This document shows, piece after piece, positions 1 through 8,638 of a stretch of 43,165 bases of DNA. Location: positions 1 through 43,165 of the forward strand of contig DATFIM010000052.1 of NCBI GenBank assembly GCA_035270125.1, read 5' to 3'. Position numbers and translations under genes: made by a program. The DNA is from Halanaerobiales bacterium. GTDB taxonomy: Bacteria; Bacillota; Halanaerobiia; Halanaerobiales; DATFIM01. Numbering within the stretch: position 1 is the stretch's first letter; each line of letters starts with the position of its first letter. The notes beneath the pieces were generated by a model, which ran no database searches, was not told the origin of the DNA, and saw nothing but the letters and a program-made list of their open reading frames with translations.

Positions 1-2
1 AT

Positions 3-1148
3 AAGAACAATTTAGATTTAATTAGACAAAAAATTAATATAAAAGAAAATAGAGTTAAAAACTATAGAAAACGGAAAGTATCTTTAGAAGAAGAATTAAA
101 TAATTTAACAACCATCAATAAGAATATTAAAGAATTTCTTAATAAAGAGCCTGAGAAATTGGAATTAAAGAGAAGTTTAAATGAAGATGCTTTTTGGAAT
201 AATGTTCTAGAAAAAGAAAAGATTGAAATATTAAAAGATTTAAGTTTGACTAATCAAATTATGAATCCTCTTTTCGAAAAATTAAAAGATAATTATACAA
301 ATAATCAAGTTAAAATTAATAGTATACCCAGCCAAATAAATTATTATAAAGAAAAAATACCAAAAATAGAATCTGAAGTTAAAAATTTAAAAAATGAATT
401 AGAAAATAAAAATCAAAAATTGAGTAATTTACAAGATAATATTAAACACTATTATAGTATTTATAATGAATATGAAAAAGATTATAAGAATTTAATTTTT
501 AATTATGAGCAGGAAAAGATCAGAATAAATTCATTAGAAAAACAGGTAAAATATTATAAAAATTTCGCTCCAGAAGAAATAAATGAACAAATCAGTGAAT
601 ATAATGAGTTGATTTCTACCCAAAAAAAAGAAATCAAAAAACTGGAAAATAAATTATATGAGTGGAATCAACAGGAGCAAAGATTAAAATCTGATTTAGA
701 AAATTATAAAAAGATTTATCAAAATGAAGTTGAAACTTATAGAGGTTTAGTTGCTGATAAACTAGAAAGTGAATTAAAAATTGATTCCTTAAAAGCACAA
801 GTTGATTTTTATAAAGAAAAATATGAAAGCACTAAAAAAGATATCAAAGAATTACAGGATGTAATTTGGGAAGCAGAAATCAAAAAAGAAGCTTTAACTC
901 AAAGAGTAGAAGATGTGGAAAAAACTTATAGTATGTTATCCGAAAAAGTTGAAGAAGCTAGACTCACTGAAGCTCAAAGGTCTAGTGATGTTAAATTCAT
1001 TGCTGAGTCAGTTCCACCTACTCAACCTATGGGAACAAATTTAAAACTTAATGTAGCAATTGCTGGAGTGTTAGCTTTAATGTTAGGAGTATTTATAGTA
1101 TTCTTTAGAGAATTCTTAAAAGAAGAAGAGGAAGAAAAAAATAAATAA
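3..1148 (+). CDS. Wzz-like polysaccharide chain-length/co-polymerase protein, 5' truncated
   Basis: The frame is open from base 3 to the TAA at 1146-1148 with no convincing start, so the gene begins upstream of the window; the TTG at 159 is only the first possible start codon. Most of the visible protein is Lys/Glu/Asn-rich heptad coiled coil. It ends with a short Pro-containing stretch (PPTQPMGTN), one transmembrane helix (about 25 residues, beginning LKLNVAIAG) and a charged cytoplasmic tail with an EEEEE run. A long coiled coil followed by a Pro-rich segment and a C-terminal TM helix is the layout of the C-terminal half of Wzz/PCP chain-length regulators of polysaccharide export; the N-terminal TM helix would lie outside the window. 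The following methyltransferase and MOP-type exporter suit a surface-polysaccharide locus. No kinase domain is visible. Assignment rests on architecture rather than on a catalytic motif. Confidence 0.6.
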   Translation, partial: KNNLDLIRQKINIKENRVKNYRKRKVSLEEELNNLTTINKNIKEFLNKEPEKLELKRSLNEDAFWNNVLEKEKIEILKDLSLTNQIMNPLFEKLKDNYTNNQVKINSIPSQINYYKEKIPKIESEVKNLKNELENKNQKLSNLQDNIKHYYSIYNEYEKDYKNLIFNYEQEKIRINSLEKQVKYYKNFAPEEINEQISEYNELISTQKKEIKKLENKLYEWNQQEQRLKSDLENYKKIYQNEVETYRGLVADKLESELKIDSLKAQVDFYKEKYESTKKDIKELQDVIWEAEIKKEALTQRVEDVEKTYSMLSEKVEEARLTEAQRSSDVKFIAESVPPTQPMGTNLKLNVAIAGVLALMLGVFIVFFREFLKEEEEEKNK

Positions 1149-1187
1149 GTAACAAAATCACTTAAACAAAATATTAAAAACATATTG

Positions 1188-1218
1188 AAAGTGGAGATTT
1201 AATTATCTCCACTTTTTT
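1188..1218 (+). terminator. Rho-independent terminator after the Wzz-like gene
   Basis: An 11-bp stem, AAAGTGGAGAT (1188-1198) with ATCTCCACTTT (1205-1215), a 6-nt loop, and a T run to 1218. It ends the upstream polysaccharide transcript. Confidence 0.9.
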
Positions 1219-1306
1219 CTTATGAAAATATATGAAATATGCTTTTAATCATAAAAATAAAATGGTATACTCTAAAAAAGCAAATGAATAATGGAGGTTA
1301 AATAAA

Positions 1307-1966
1307 ATGCAATCTCAAAACTGTAGATTATGTGGTAGTAAATCTAATTATATAAAAACTGAAACACTAGAAGAAGATTATTATCATTGTCCTGAATGTG
1401 ATTTGATTTTTATGGATAAAAAAGATGTAATTTCAACTGAATCTGAAAAAGAGAGATATCAAGAACATGATAATACCCATGAGAATGAAGGTTATGTTAA
1501 TATGTTTGAAGATTTTATTGAAAGAGCTGTAGAGCCATATTTTGATTTTGCCAAAGAGGCAAAGGTTTTAGAATTCGGTTGTGGACCCGGTCCTGTTCTA
1601 GCTGATCTTTTGGAAGAAAAAGAAGTAAAGGTGGATCTTTATGATCCCTATTTTTTTCCTGATGAAAGTTATAAAAATAAAAAATATGATTTAATTACCT
1701 CTACTGAAGTTTTTGAACATTTATTAAACCCCGCAAAAGAAATAGAAAGTTTATTGTTTATATTAAAAGAAAATGGTATTATGGCAATTATGACTCATTT
1801 TCATAAAAAAGATGAAGATAATTTTATATTTGAAGATTGGTGGTATAAATGGGATAAAACTCATATTACTTTTTTTAGTAAAAAAACAATGAAATGGATT
1901 GCTGAAAAATATAATCTTGAAGTTCTTTTTATAGGTAATAAAAAATTATGTGTATTTAAAAAATAA
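1307..1966 (+). CDS. Zinc-ribbon class I SAM-dependent methyltransferase
   Basis: 219 aa. The N-terminus is a zinc ribbon (C6xxC9 ... C28xxC31). A Rossmann methyltransferase of the Methyltransf_23 type follows: SAM motif I VLEFGCGPG at about residues 85-93, an acidic residue after strand 2 (VDLYDP), then YDLITSTEVFEHLLNP, the usual motif IV/post-motif region of this family. The C-terminal part has WDKTHITFFS, common in methyltransferases of polysaccharide loci. The ATG has a GGAGG site at 1293-1297. It sits 12 nt upstream of the exporter gene and is probably co-transcribed with it. A possible -10 (TATACT, 1266-1271) lacks a clear -35. The substrate cannot be read from the sequence; a sugar, lipid carrier or small molecule is possible. 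Confidence 0.8.
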   Translation: MQSQNCRLCGSKSNYIKTETLEEDYYHCPECDLIFMDKKDVISTESEKERYQEHDNTHENEGYVNMFEDFIERAVEPYFDFAKEAKVLEFGCGPGPVLADLLEEKEVKVDLYDPYFFPDESYKNKKYDLITSTEVFEHLLNPAKEIESLLFILKENGIMAIMTHFHKKDEDNFIFEDWWYKWDKTHITFFSKKTMKWIAEKYNLEVLFIGNKKLCVFKK

Positions 1967-1978
1967 AGGAGAATATTA

Positions 1979-3325
1979 ATGAGAAAAAAAGATGAAGAAG
2001 TTAATTATATTAATTTATTAAGATTTTTTATACCCCTTGCTGTTATGCCAATGATGATTTCTATGACTCACACAATAATAAATGCATCTTTAGCTAGATT
2101 ACCTTTACCAGAGATGAGTATAGCGATTTTTACAGTTGTAAAATCTATAACCAATATTGCTAATGCGCCTACAATAATGGGACGACAGATAATGGTTTCT
2201 TTAGTAGATAGTAAAGATAACTACCAAAGAGTTAAAAAGTTTGTCTGGACTATGGCATTTTTCTTATTTTCAATAATTTTATTATTTGGTCTTACTCCTT
2301 TAGGCAACTTTTTATTAAAGGATATGATTGGAATAAAAAATCCAAAGGAAATAGCATTAGCCAAAACAGCTTTGATTGTGACTAGTTTTTTACCCATAGT
2401 AGTTTTATTTAGAAATATATACCAGGGTATGGCTACAGCTCTCAAAAGAACCAAAATTGTTGTTCCCGGTGTTTTATTGCGTTTGATTATAATCAGTGGT
2501 TTTTTATGGTGGGTAGTAAGCACTGAAATTATGACAGGCGTAATGGCAGGTAGTATTGCCTGGATAGTGGGGATAGCAATTGAAGGAAGTTTTATATTTG
2601 GCTTTATAGTATATTATTATCATTCTCCCCTTAAAGCAGCTGAGAAAATGCCAGATCATAGTCAGGGAAATCTAAATTTTATAAAAATATTTAAATTTTT
2701 TGCTCCATTAGCTTTAATGATGTTATTAACTAAAGCTTTACAACCTATTATTCAAAGTGGAGTTGCAAGGGGACAGTCTCCGACTATTTCGCTAGCAGCT
2801 TATGGAGTTGCCTGGACTACTGTTTTTCTTTTTTCAGGTTCACTTAGAATGCTTAATCAATTGTCAATGGTTTATACTGATAAAGTTTATGATAAAAATT
2901 GGAAGAAAGTTAAAAGATTTTCTATTATGGCTGGAATTTTAATTTCAATAATTATGGTTATAGTAGCTTTAACTCCAGTGGGATATTTTCTTTTACATAG
3001 AATAATTGCAGTTTCAAAAGAAGTAACAGATTTAGCTCAACAAACAATTCTTGCTTTTTCTATTTATCCCCTCATTAGAGCTTTTAGAGAATCTTATTGG
3101 GGTGTACTTATGAAACAAAGAACAACCAAGGTTATTGCCAGTGCAAAAACAGCTAATTTAATTGTAGTTAGTCTTGTCGTTTTAATAGTCTTAGGAGTGC
3201 TTTCTCTTTCAACAACTATACCAGCAGCAGTAGTAGGAGCAATAGCTTTTACTTTAGGAGAATTAGTAGAAACAATTGTTATTTGGCGAAGTACGCTTAA
3301 TAATGATAAATGTGTAGTTAAATAA
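1979..3325 (+). CDS. ANKH-like/MATE-related multi-pass exporter (MOP superfamily)
   Basis: 448 aa with about 12 hydrophobic segments and two similar halves: NLLRFFIPLAVMPMM near residue 10 and IFKFFAPLALMMLLTKALQ near residue 236. This 'FxxPLA' repeat and the following (N/Q)xxxARx segment look to me like the two halves of the animal progressive ankylosis protein ANKH, a member of the MATE/MOP exporter group. That comparison is from memory. An alternative is a lipid-linked oligosaccharide flippase, which the neighbouring Wzz-like and methyltransferase genes would favour. SD AAGGAG lies just upstream of the ATG. The gene ends at the TAA overlapping a possible start at 3325, but the next gene most likely starts at 3403. 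Confidence 0.65.
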   Translation: MRKKDEEVNYINLLRFFIPLAVMPMMISMTHTIINASLARLPLPEMSIAIFTVVKSITNIANAPTIMGRQIMVSLVDSKDNYQRVKKFVWTMAFFLFSIILLFGLTPLGNFLLKDMIGIKNPKEIALAKTALIVTSFLPIVVLFRNIYQGMATALKRTKIVVPGVLLRLIIISGFLWWVVSTEIMTGVMAGSIAWIVGIAIEGSFIFGFIVYYYHSPLKAAEKMPDHSQGNLNFIKIFKFFAPLALMMLLTKALQPIIQSGVARGQSPTISLAAYGVAWTTVFLFSGSLRMLNQLSMVYTDKVYDKNWKKVKRFSIMAGILISIIMVIVALTPVGYFLLHRIIAVSKEVTDLAQQTILAFSIYPLIRAFRESYWGVLMKQRTTKVIASAKTANLIVVSLVVLIVLGVLSLSTTIPAAVVGAIAFTLGELVETIVIWRSTLNNDKCVVK

Positions 3326-3402
3326 TGGTTGATAGATTTGAAAATAATAAAAAACAAGAATATAATGAAAATAGCAATAATATTTTAAAAAGGGTGATGA
3401 TT

Positions 3403-4380
3403 ATGCAAATAAAAAATGAAAATCAATTTTTAATTATAGGTTTTTTAGTATTAGCTTTATTTATGGTACCAATGATTGCAAATAATAATGTTCAAGCTGA
3501 AGCAACTAAGATTAAAATTCAGACACCACCTATTCCAGCAGCACTACCATTACTTTGGATAGAAGAAACAGGACAGATGGAAGATTTAGTTGATCTTGAC
3601 ATAAATTTATCACCTGACCACCAGAGAGCTTTAACCCTTATTAATAAAAATCAAATAGATATGATGATGACCGGGGTTAATGTTGGTGCAAAGGCTTATA
3701 ATAAGGGTATGAATTTAGAAATGCTTAATGTAAATACCTGGGCTATAGATTATTTGTTAACAAATAATTTTAAGGCAGAAAATTGGAATGATTTAAAAGG
3801 AAAAACTTTATCCCTTCCTTTAAAAGGAGGACCACTTGATTTTTTAGCCAGATATTTTCTAAATAAAAATGGCTTAGACCCTGAAAAAGATGTAAATATT
3901 GTATATAGACCTCTTCCTAATGGAGCTCGTTATTTTATGACTGGAAAAGTAGATTCAATTTTATTACCTGAACCACTTGTTACTGTAAATTTATTAAAAA
4001 ATGAAAATGCTGTACTATCAATGGATATTCAAAAAGAATGGGCAAAATACAATGATGGTGATCAAAGAATTCCTTTTGTAGGTCTCTTTGTTTCAAAAGA
4101 ATTTGCCCAAAATAATCCCCAAAAAACTAGAGTGCTAAATGGACTTTATATAAAAGGCTTAGAATGGGTAAATAGCAATCCAGAAAAAGCTGCTGAACTT
4201 GGAGCAAAAAACTTTAATTTACCTAAACCAGTTCTGCAAAAATCATTTACAAGGATAAATTTGAATTATTATTCTGATAGAGAAACTAAAAAATTAACAG
4301 AAAATTATTTTTCTCAAATTTTAGAAATGTATCCTGAACTTTTAGGTGGTAAAATGCCAGATGAAAATTTCTATAATTAA
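3403..4380 (+). CDS. ABC transporter substrate-binding protein, NitT/TauT (SsuA/ThiY-like) family
   Basis: Exported solute receptor of an importer made with the next two genes. I place the start at the ATG at 3403, 8-9 nt after an AAAAAGGG site; ATGs at 3325 and 3397 have no suitable SD. From there the protein is 325 aa with a signal peptide: short charged N-terminus, hydrophobic core (FLIIGFLVLALFMV) and probable cleavage after VQA. There is no lipobox Cys, unusual for a Gram-positive-type receptor. The body fits the SsuA/NMT1-like fold: a loop IPAALPLLWIEE, the DLKGKTLSLPLKGGPLDF hinge segment, and a helix GLDPEKDVNIVYRPL before the second lobe. The ligand is not deducible; this family takes sulfonates, nitrate, thiamine precursors and others, and I see no riboswitch upstream. 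Confidence 0.85.
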   Translation: MQIKNENQFLIIGFLVLALFMVPMIANNNVQAEATKIKIQTPPIPAALPLLWIEETGQMEDLVDLDINLSPDHQRALTLINKNQIDMMMTGVNVGAKAYNKGMNLEMLNVNTWAIDYLLTNNFKAENWNDLKGKTLSLPLKGGPLDFLARYFLNKNGLDPEKDVNIVYRPLPNGARYFMTGKVDSILLPEPLVTVNLLKNENAVLSMDIQKEWAKYNDGDQRIPFVGLFVSKEFAQNNPQKTRVLNGLYIKGLEWVNSNPEKAAELGAKNFNLPKPVLQKSFTRINLNYYSDRETKKLTENYFSQILEMYPELLGGKMPDENFYN

Positions 4381-5155
4381 TTTTTTGCAAAATAAATTAA
4401 AAACAGCTTTAATAAGCACCATCTCTTTCTGGGTGGTGCTTATCAGTTGGATGATTTTAGCTGATAATTTTAATCCTCTTATTTTACCTAATCCAACTCA
4501 GGTTATAAATGCGTTAATTACATTATTTGAAAGTGGAGAATTACAACATCATTTTTTCATTTCTATTCGTAGAACTTTTATTGGATATAGTAGTGCTGTT
4601 ATTTTTGGAATTGCTCTGGCTTTAATACTTGCTAAAAGCTGGATTTTGCGTAAAATTCTTAGACCTTTGATTACGGTAATTCAATCTACTCCACCTATTA
4701 TCTGGTTAGTACTGGCAGTTATTTGGTTTGGTATTTCTGAAGATCTCACTCCAATTTTTTTAATATTTATAGTTAGTTTACCAATAATTTTTATAAACAT
4801 TTATGAAGGTATTAAATCAATTGATAAAGAATTAATAGAAATGGCTTCTGTTTTTAAATCATCACGAAAAAAGATATTAAAAGAGATATATCTTCCCTCA
4901 CTTATGCCCTATTTACTTTCTGCCTTAAGTATAGCTTTTGCTTTTGCCTGGAAATCAACTGTTTTCGCAGAATATTTAGGATCTTCCAGTGGGATAGGTT
5001 ATGCTTTAAGTATGGCGAATAGTAATTTGGAGACAGCTGAATTATTTGCCTGGGGAATCATTCTTGTTCTGTTTATGCTAATTGTTGAATATTTAATTCT
5101 TGCCCCTTTACAGTCTAAAGTTATGAGGTGGAAAGAAAATGGAAAAAGCAATTGA
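4361..5155 (+). CDS. ABC transporter permease, SsuC/TauC-like
   Basis: Inner-membrane permease with about 6 TM helices. The ATPase-docking EAA loop is visible around residue 160 (IEMASVFKSSRKKILKEIYLP, written here as its core EMASVFKSS ... IYLPSLMP), as is normal for the BPD_transp_1 family. I choose the ATG at 4361, preceded by AGGTGG; an upstream GTG at 4346 has no SD. The gene overlaps the receptor gene by 20 nt and the ATPase gene by 17 nt, which indicates translational coupling in a three-gene importer operon. Length (264 aa) is normal for the family. Confidence 0.88.
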   Translation: MKISIINFLQNKLKTALISTISFWVVLISWMILADNFNPLILPNPTQVINALITLFESGELQHHFFISIRRTFIGYSSAVIFGIALALILAKSWILRKILRPLITVIQSTPPIIWLVLAVIWFGISEDLTPIFLIFIVSLPIIFINIYEGIKSIDKELIEMASVFKSSRKKILKEIYLPSLMPYLLSALSIAFAFAWKSTVFAEYLGSSSGIGYALSMANSNLETAELFAWGIILVLFMLIVEYLILAPLQSKVMRWKENGKSN

Positions 5156-5924
5156 ATTTAAAAATATTGATAAAAAATTTGAAAATTTAAAAGTATTAGA
5201 AAAAGCCACCTTTACAGTCAATAAAGGTGAAATAGTATGTCTTTTAGGACCATCAGGGAGTGGTAAATCAACTCTCTTTAAACTGGCAGCTGGACTTATT
5301 GAAAAAGATAGTGGTCAAATTGTAATCAATGAAAATTTAAGAAAAGGGTATATATTTCAAAATCCAAGGCTTCTACCCTGGAAAACTGTGGAAGAAAATT
5401 TGATATTTGTTCAGGAAAATTATCTTCCTAAACAAAAGGCTAAAAAAATAAGGGATAAGCTCCTGGAATTAAATGGATTGGATAATTTCAAAAATAATTA
5501 TCCTGCCCAGCTCAGTGGAGGAATGAAACAAAGATTAGAGATCATAAGAGGACTTTCAATATTACCAGATTTTCTTTTAATGGATGAACCATTTAAATCT
5601 ATTGATACTCAACTTAAAGTTAATTTGAGAAAAATGTTACTTAGATTTTATGAAAAGATGAATTTGAGTGTTCTCCTGATAACTCATGATCCTGAAGAAG
5701 CAGTTTTACTTGCTGATAAAATTTTTATACTTTCCGGGAAACCAGCAAGTATAAAAAAAGAATTTGTAATTAATGATCCTCAGGAAAAGCGAAAATTAAG
5801 TGATGATAATTTATTTGATATTATCCAGGAAATAATATCTATATTTATGGAGATAGTGGATGATTATCGCTGGGATAAAAATCAAAAGACTGAAGAGATT
5901 TTTTCCCAGATGAAGGGGAGATAA
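5139..5924 (+). CDS. ABC transporter ATPase, SsuB/TauB-like
   Basis: 261 aa. Walker A GPSGSGKST at about residues 37-45, Q-loop YIFQNPRLLPWKTVEENL (typical of NitT/TauT ATPases), signature LSGGMKQR, Walker B FLLMDEPF and switch His in LLITHDPEEAV. It powers the importer formed with the permease and receptor encoded just upstream. About 50 residues follow the nucleotide-binding domain, with no recognised fold. SD AGGTGG lies inside the end of the permease gene. It ends 2 nt before the phospholipase-like gene, so all four genes are probably one transcript. Confidence 0.9.
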   Translation: MEKAIEFKNIDKKFENLKVLEKATFTVNKGEIVCLLGPSGSGKSTLFKLAAGLIEKDSGQIVINENLRKGYIFQNPRLLPWKTVEENLIFVQENYLPKQKAKKIRDKLLELNGLDNFKNNYPAQLSGGMKQRLEIIRGLSILPDFLLMDEPFKSIDTQLKVNLRKMLLRFYEKMNLSVLLITHDPEEAVLLADKIFILSGKPASIKKEFVINDPQEKRKLSDDNLFDIIQEIISIFMEIVDDYRWDKNQKTEEIFSQMKGR

Positions 5925-5926
5925 TT

Positions 5927-6805
5927 ATGCCTGATTTTTGGACTCATCTTATAGCTGGTGAGGAAATGATAGAAAAAAGTGAAAATAAAAAACTTATTAG
6001 TTTATTTTCTAATAATCCAGAAATTTTTAATTTTGGCTGTCAGGGACCTGATTTCTTTTTTTATAGTGATTTTTGGCCCTGGATTAAAGAAAAAAATGGT
6101 GTGGAATTAGGGGAAAAGATGCATAAAGAAAAAACTGATATTCTTATTCTAGAGATTTCTAAATATTTAAAAGAGATAAAAAAAGACAAACAAAATGAAA
6201 AAAAATATGACAAATTATTAATTTATTTAAGTGGATTTATAGCTCACTATGCTCTTGATCTTAAAGTCCATCCATTTATTTATAAATATGGTGGGGAAGG
6301 TAATGATCATAAAAAATTAGAAATGGAACTTGATTTAAAAGTTGCTAAAGAAAAGTGGTATTTAAATATTGAAAAAATTTTTCCAGTTAATTTTTTTGAT
6401 TTTGGTGATCAATTACCTGACTATTTAACAGAATTCTATATTTATATATTGAAAAAAGTTTTTGGTTTTTCTAGAAATTATAAACAAATTAATAAATCTT
6501 ATCAGGATTTCAAAAAATTTCATCGAATTTTTTATAGTCCCCAGGGTATAAAATCATCTATTATTCAAATTATTGATAAAGTAGCTCCTATAGAAATAGC
6601 TCTTTATAGTTATAAAGGAAATTCTAATTTTAAAATACTTAATGAGCAATTATATAATAAATTTGAAAAAAGGTATAATGAAGGTATTAAAGAGGCTTTG
6701 CGTTTATATAAATTGCTTTTTTCTTTTTTGAATGGAACAATTTCTGAACTTGAATTAAAAATTAAAATAGAAAAAAAGAATTTTTTGGGAAAGAAAATCA
6801 GTTAA
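5927..6805 (+). CDS. Zinc-dependent phospholipase C-like protein (PF00882-type)
   Basis: 292 aa, starting MPDFWTHLIAGE, the usual N-terminus of clostridial proteins annotated as zinc-dependent phospholipase C. Possible metal ligands are spaced as in that family: H7, D42 (GCQGPDFFF), H66, H107 with D111 (HYALD), H115 and H128/E132. No signal peptide is present, so a cytoplasmic role is likely, unlike secreted clostridial alpha-toxin. It lies 2 nt after the ATPase gene (SD AGGGGAG) and is the last gene of that operon. Its stop overlaps the stop of the facing transporter gene by a few bases. Family assignment is good; real phospholipase activity is unproven for these short cytoplasmic relatives. 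Confidence 0.75.
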   Translation: MPDFWTHLIAGEEMIEKSENKKLISLFSNNPEIFNFGCQGPDFFFYSDFWPWIKEKNGVELGEKMHKEKTDILILEISKYLKEIKKDKQNEKKYDKLLIYLSGFIAHYALDLKVHPFIYKYGGEGNDHKKLEMELDLKVAKEKWYLNIEKIFPVNFFDFGDQLPDYLTEFYIYILKKVFGFSRNYKQINKSYQDFKKFHRIFYSPQGIKSSIIQIIDKVAPIEIALYSYKGNSNFKILNEQLYNKFEKRYNEGIKEALRLYKLLFSFLNGTISELELKIKIEKKNFLGKKIS

Positions 6806-8070
6806 TGCTGAGCTTCTTTCCTTCCTTTTTCTACATTTACAGTTGTTAAAACGATCATTCCTAAAATGAAAAAAGCAGCCACAGAAATTATTCCATATCT
6901 GCTTGAACCAGTTAGTTGCCCCATATAAGCAAATACTGTTGGGCCAACTATTGCCGCAAATTTACTTGAAATACCAAAAAATCCAAAAAATTCAGCAGAT
7001 TTATTTTTGGGAACCATACTACCATATAATGAACGACTAAGAGCCTGAGCTCCACCCTGTACAAGGCCTACCATTCCTGCTAATATCCAAAAATCAAGAG
7101 CTGTATCTAAAAAATAGCCATTAATTGTGATCAGGGTATAAACAATTAGTGCAATATATATTCCTTTTTTAGCACCAATTTTTTCACCAAGTTTTCCAAA
7201 AATAAGAGCACAGGGAATACCGATAAATTGTGTTAAAAGTAAAGCCCCTATAAGATCAGATTGACCAATTCCAACTTCTCTTCCATAAATTGTAGCCATT
7301 CTGATAATGGTTCCAATTCCATCATTAAAAAGCCAGAATGCTATTAAAAATTTCCATAATTCCCGATACTGCCTAATATTTTCCAGGGTGTTTTTTACTC
7401 TATTAAAACCAATAGCAGCATATTTTTTTACTTCTAAAATTTCTTTTCTTTTTTCAGGATCTGGTAAATATTTAAAAGTAGGTATTGAAAATAAAAACCA
7501 CCAGATTGATACTGTTACAAAACTTAATTTAGTAGCCATTAAAGTACCATTTATCCCAAACAAAGAGGGTTTTGAAATCATCAAAAGATTTATAGCCAGG
7601 AGTATTCCTCCCCCAAGATACCCAGCTGAATAACCAAGAGATGAAACATAATCAATTTTAGTATTATCAGTTATATCAGGTAAAAATCCATCATAAAAAA
7701 CATTTCCTCCTGAGAAACCAATATTTGCAATAATAAAAAATAATGAAGCTAATATATAATTACCTTCGTTTATGAAAAATAATAACCCTGTTCCAATTAT
7801 GCCTAGATAGGCAAAAACTCTTAGGAAAAACTTTTTTGAGTCTGAATGGTCAGCTATTGCTCCTAATATAGGAGAGAGTACTGCAATGACAATCATAGCA
7901 CCAGTCTGGGTGTAACCCCAATAGGAAGTAGCTAAATTGTTTGGCAAATTAACTGCTGCAACATCTTTATAAAAAATCGGAAGAACTGCTGATAAAATTG
8001 TTGTAGCAAAAGCAGAATTTGCCCAATCATAAAGGGCCCAGGAATAAATTTGCTTTTTTTCTTTATTCAT
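6802..8070 (-). CDS. MFS transporter, UMF1 / Atg22-like family
   Basis: About 422 aa from the ATG at 8070, which follows a GTGGTGGA site; upstream in-frame codons to 8184 look like untranslated leader. The N-terminus KKQIYSWALYDWANSAFAT is the hallmark of UMF1 (Atg22-like) transporters, and about 12 TM helices follow, with a cytoplasmic loop rich in Lys/Arg in the middle (PDPEKRKE). A second signature, GGAQALSRSLYGSMVP, is in the C-terminal half. The natural substrate of bacterial members is generally unknown; the yeast vacuolar homologue exports amino acids. The gene is monocistronic, divergent from the encapsulin operon, and convergent with the phospholipase-like gene with a 4-bp stop-codon overlap and no terminator between. 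Confidence 0.85.
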   Translation of the reverse strand: MNKEKKQIYSWALYDWANSAFATTILSAVLPIFYKDVAAVNLPNNLATSYWGYTQTGAMIVIAVLSPILGAIADHSDSKKFFLRVFAYLGIIGTGLLFFINEGNYILASLFFIIANIGFSGGNVFYDGFLPDITDNTKIDYVSSLGYSAGYLGGGILLAINLLMISKPSLFGINGTLMATKLSFVTVSIWWFLFSIPTFKYLPDPEKRKEILEVKKYAAIGFNRVKNTLENIRQYRELWKFLIAFWLFNDGIGTIIRMATIYGREVGIGQSDLIGALLLTQFIGIPCALIFGKLGEKIGAKKGIYIALIVYTLITINGYFLDTALDFWILAGMVGLVQGGAQALSRSLYGSMVPKNKSAEFFGFFGISSKFAAIVGPTVFAYMGQLTGSSRYGIISVAAFFILGMIVLTTVNVEKGRKEAQH

Positions 8071-8177
8071 TATTCCACCACACTTTCTTTTCTTAATTAC
8101 TCTTTCTTTGAAAATTAAGTAATTTCCTGCATTGAAATAAAGTTTTAACAAAATTTTTACATATAGTATTAATTTAG

Positions 8178-8206
8178 TTGACATTAAACTCCTAAAAAGA
8201 TAAAAT
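8178..8206 (+). promoter_or_regulatory. Sigma-A promoter of the encapsulin operon
   Basis: TTGACA at 8178-8183, a 17-bp spacer and TAAAAT at 8201-8206, about 48 bp before the ferritin-like gene ATG at 8255. Near-consensus housekeeping promoter; no obvious operator was seen around it. Confidence 0.8.
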
Positions 8207-8254
8207 GTTAATAGAGCTTAATGATAATCAATATTATTCAAGGAGGGTATAAAT

Positions 8255-8638
8255 ATGGCCGAATTTCATGAAGATAATCTTTCTGAAGAAGCAAAAGATT
8301 ATCACCGTATCATAAAAAGTTTAATGGAAGAATTAGAAGCAGTTGATTGGTATAACCAAAGAGCAGATGTAACTACAGATCAATCTGTACAGGGCATAGT
8401 AGAACATAATCGTGATGAGGAAATTGAACATGCAGCTATGGCTATTGAATGGCTTAGACGTAATGATCCAGTCTGGGCAGAGGAGTTAGAAACTTATCTT
8501 TTTACTCAATCTGAAATTACAGCTGTTGAAGAAGAAGCTGAAGGTGGGGGAGCTGAAGGAGAAGAAGACACAAATAATACTTCCACTTCAACTAACCAAT
8601 CTCTTGGAATTAGTAGTTTAAAAGGAGGGAACAATTAA
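8255..8638 (+). CDS. Encapsulated ferritin-like protein (EncFtn), encapsulin cargo
   Basis: 127 aa. Ferroxidase cargo loaded into the encapsulin shell encoded next. The segment MEELEAVDWYNQRAD ... RDEEIEHAAMAIEWLRR matches EncFtn. Aligning W32/Y33 with W38/Y39 of the Rhodospirillum rubrum protein gives metal ligands E26, E56 and H59 in the places of E32, E62 and H65 (numbers of the known protein from memory). The two short helices are followed by an acidic, Gly- and Thr/Ser-rich linker (about 85-113) and a C-terminal tail SLGISSLKGG, the typical shell-targeting peptide. SD AAGGAGGG. The stop and the next start share one base (TAATG), so cargo and shell are translationally coupled. Function: oxidises Fe2+ and passes it to the shell interior, protecting against iron/oxidative stress. 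Confidence 0.95.
   Translation: MAEFHEDNLSEEAKDYHRIIKSLMEELEAVDWYNQRADVTTDQSVQGIVEHNRDEEIEHAAMAIEWLRRNDPVWAEELETYLFTQSEITAVEEEAEGGGAEGEEDTNNTSTSTNQSLGISSLKGGNN

Noticed and set aside
8071-8184. N-terminal extension of the UMF1 transporter gene
   Set aside because: The family signature begins right after the ATG at 8070, which has a good SD; the extension has no matching sequence and lies in the promoter region.
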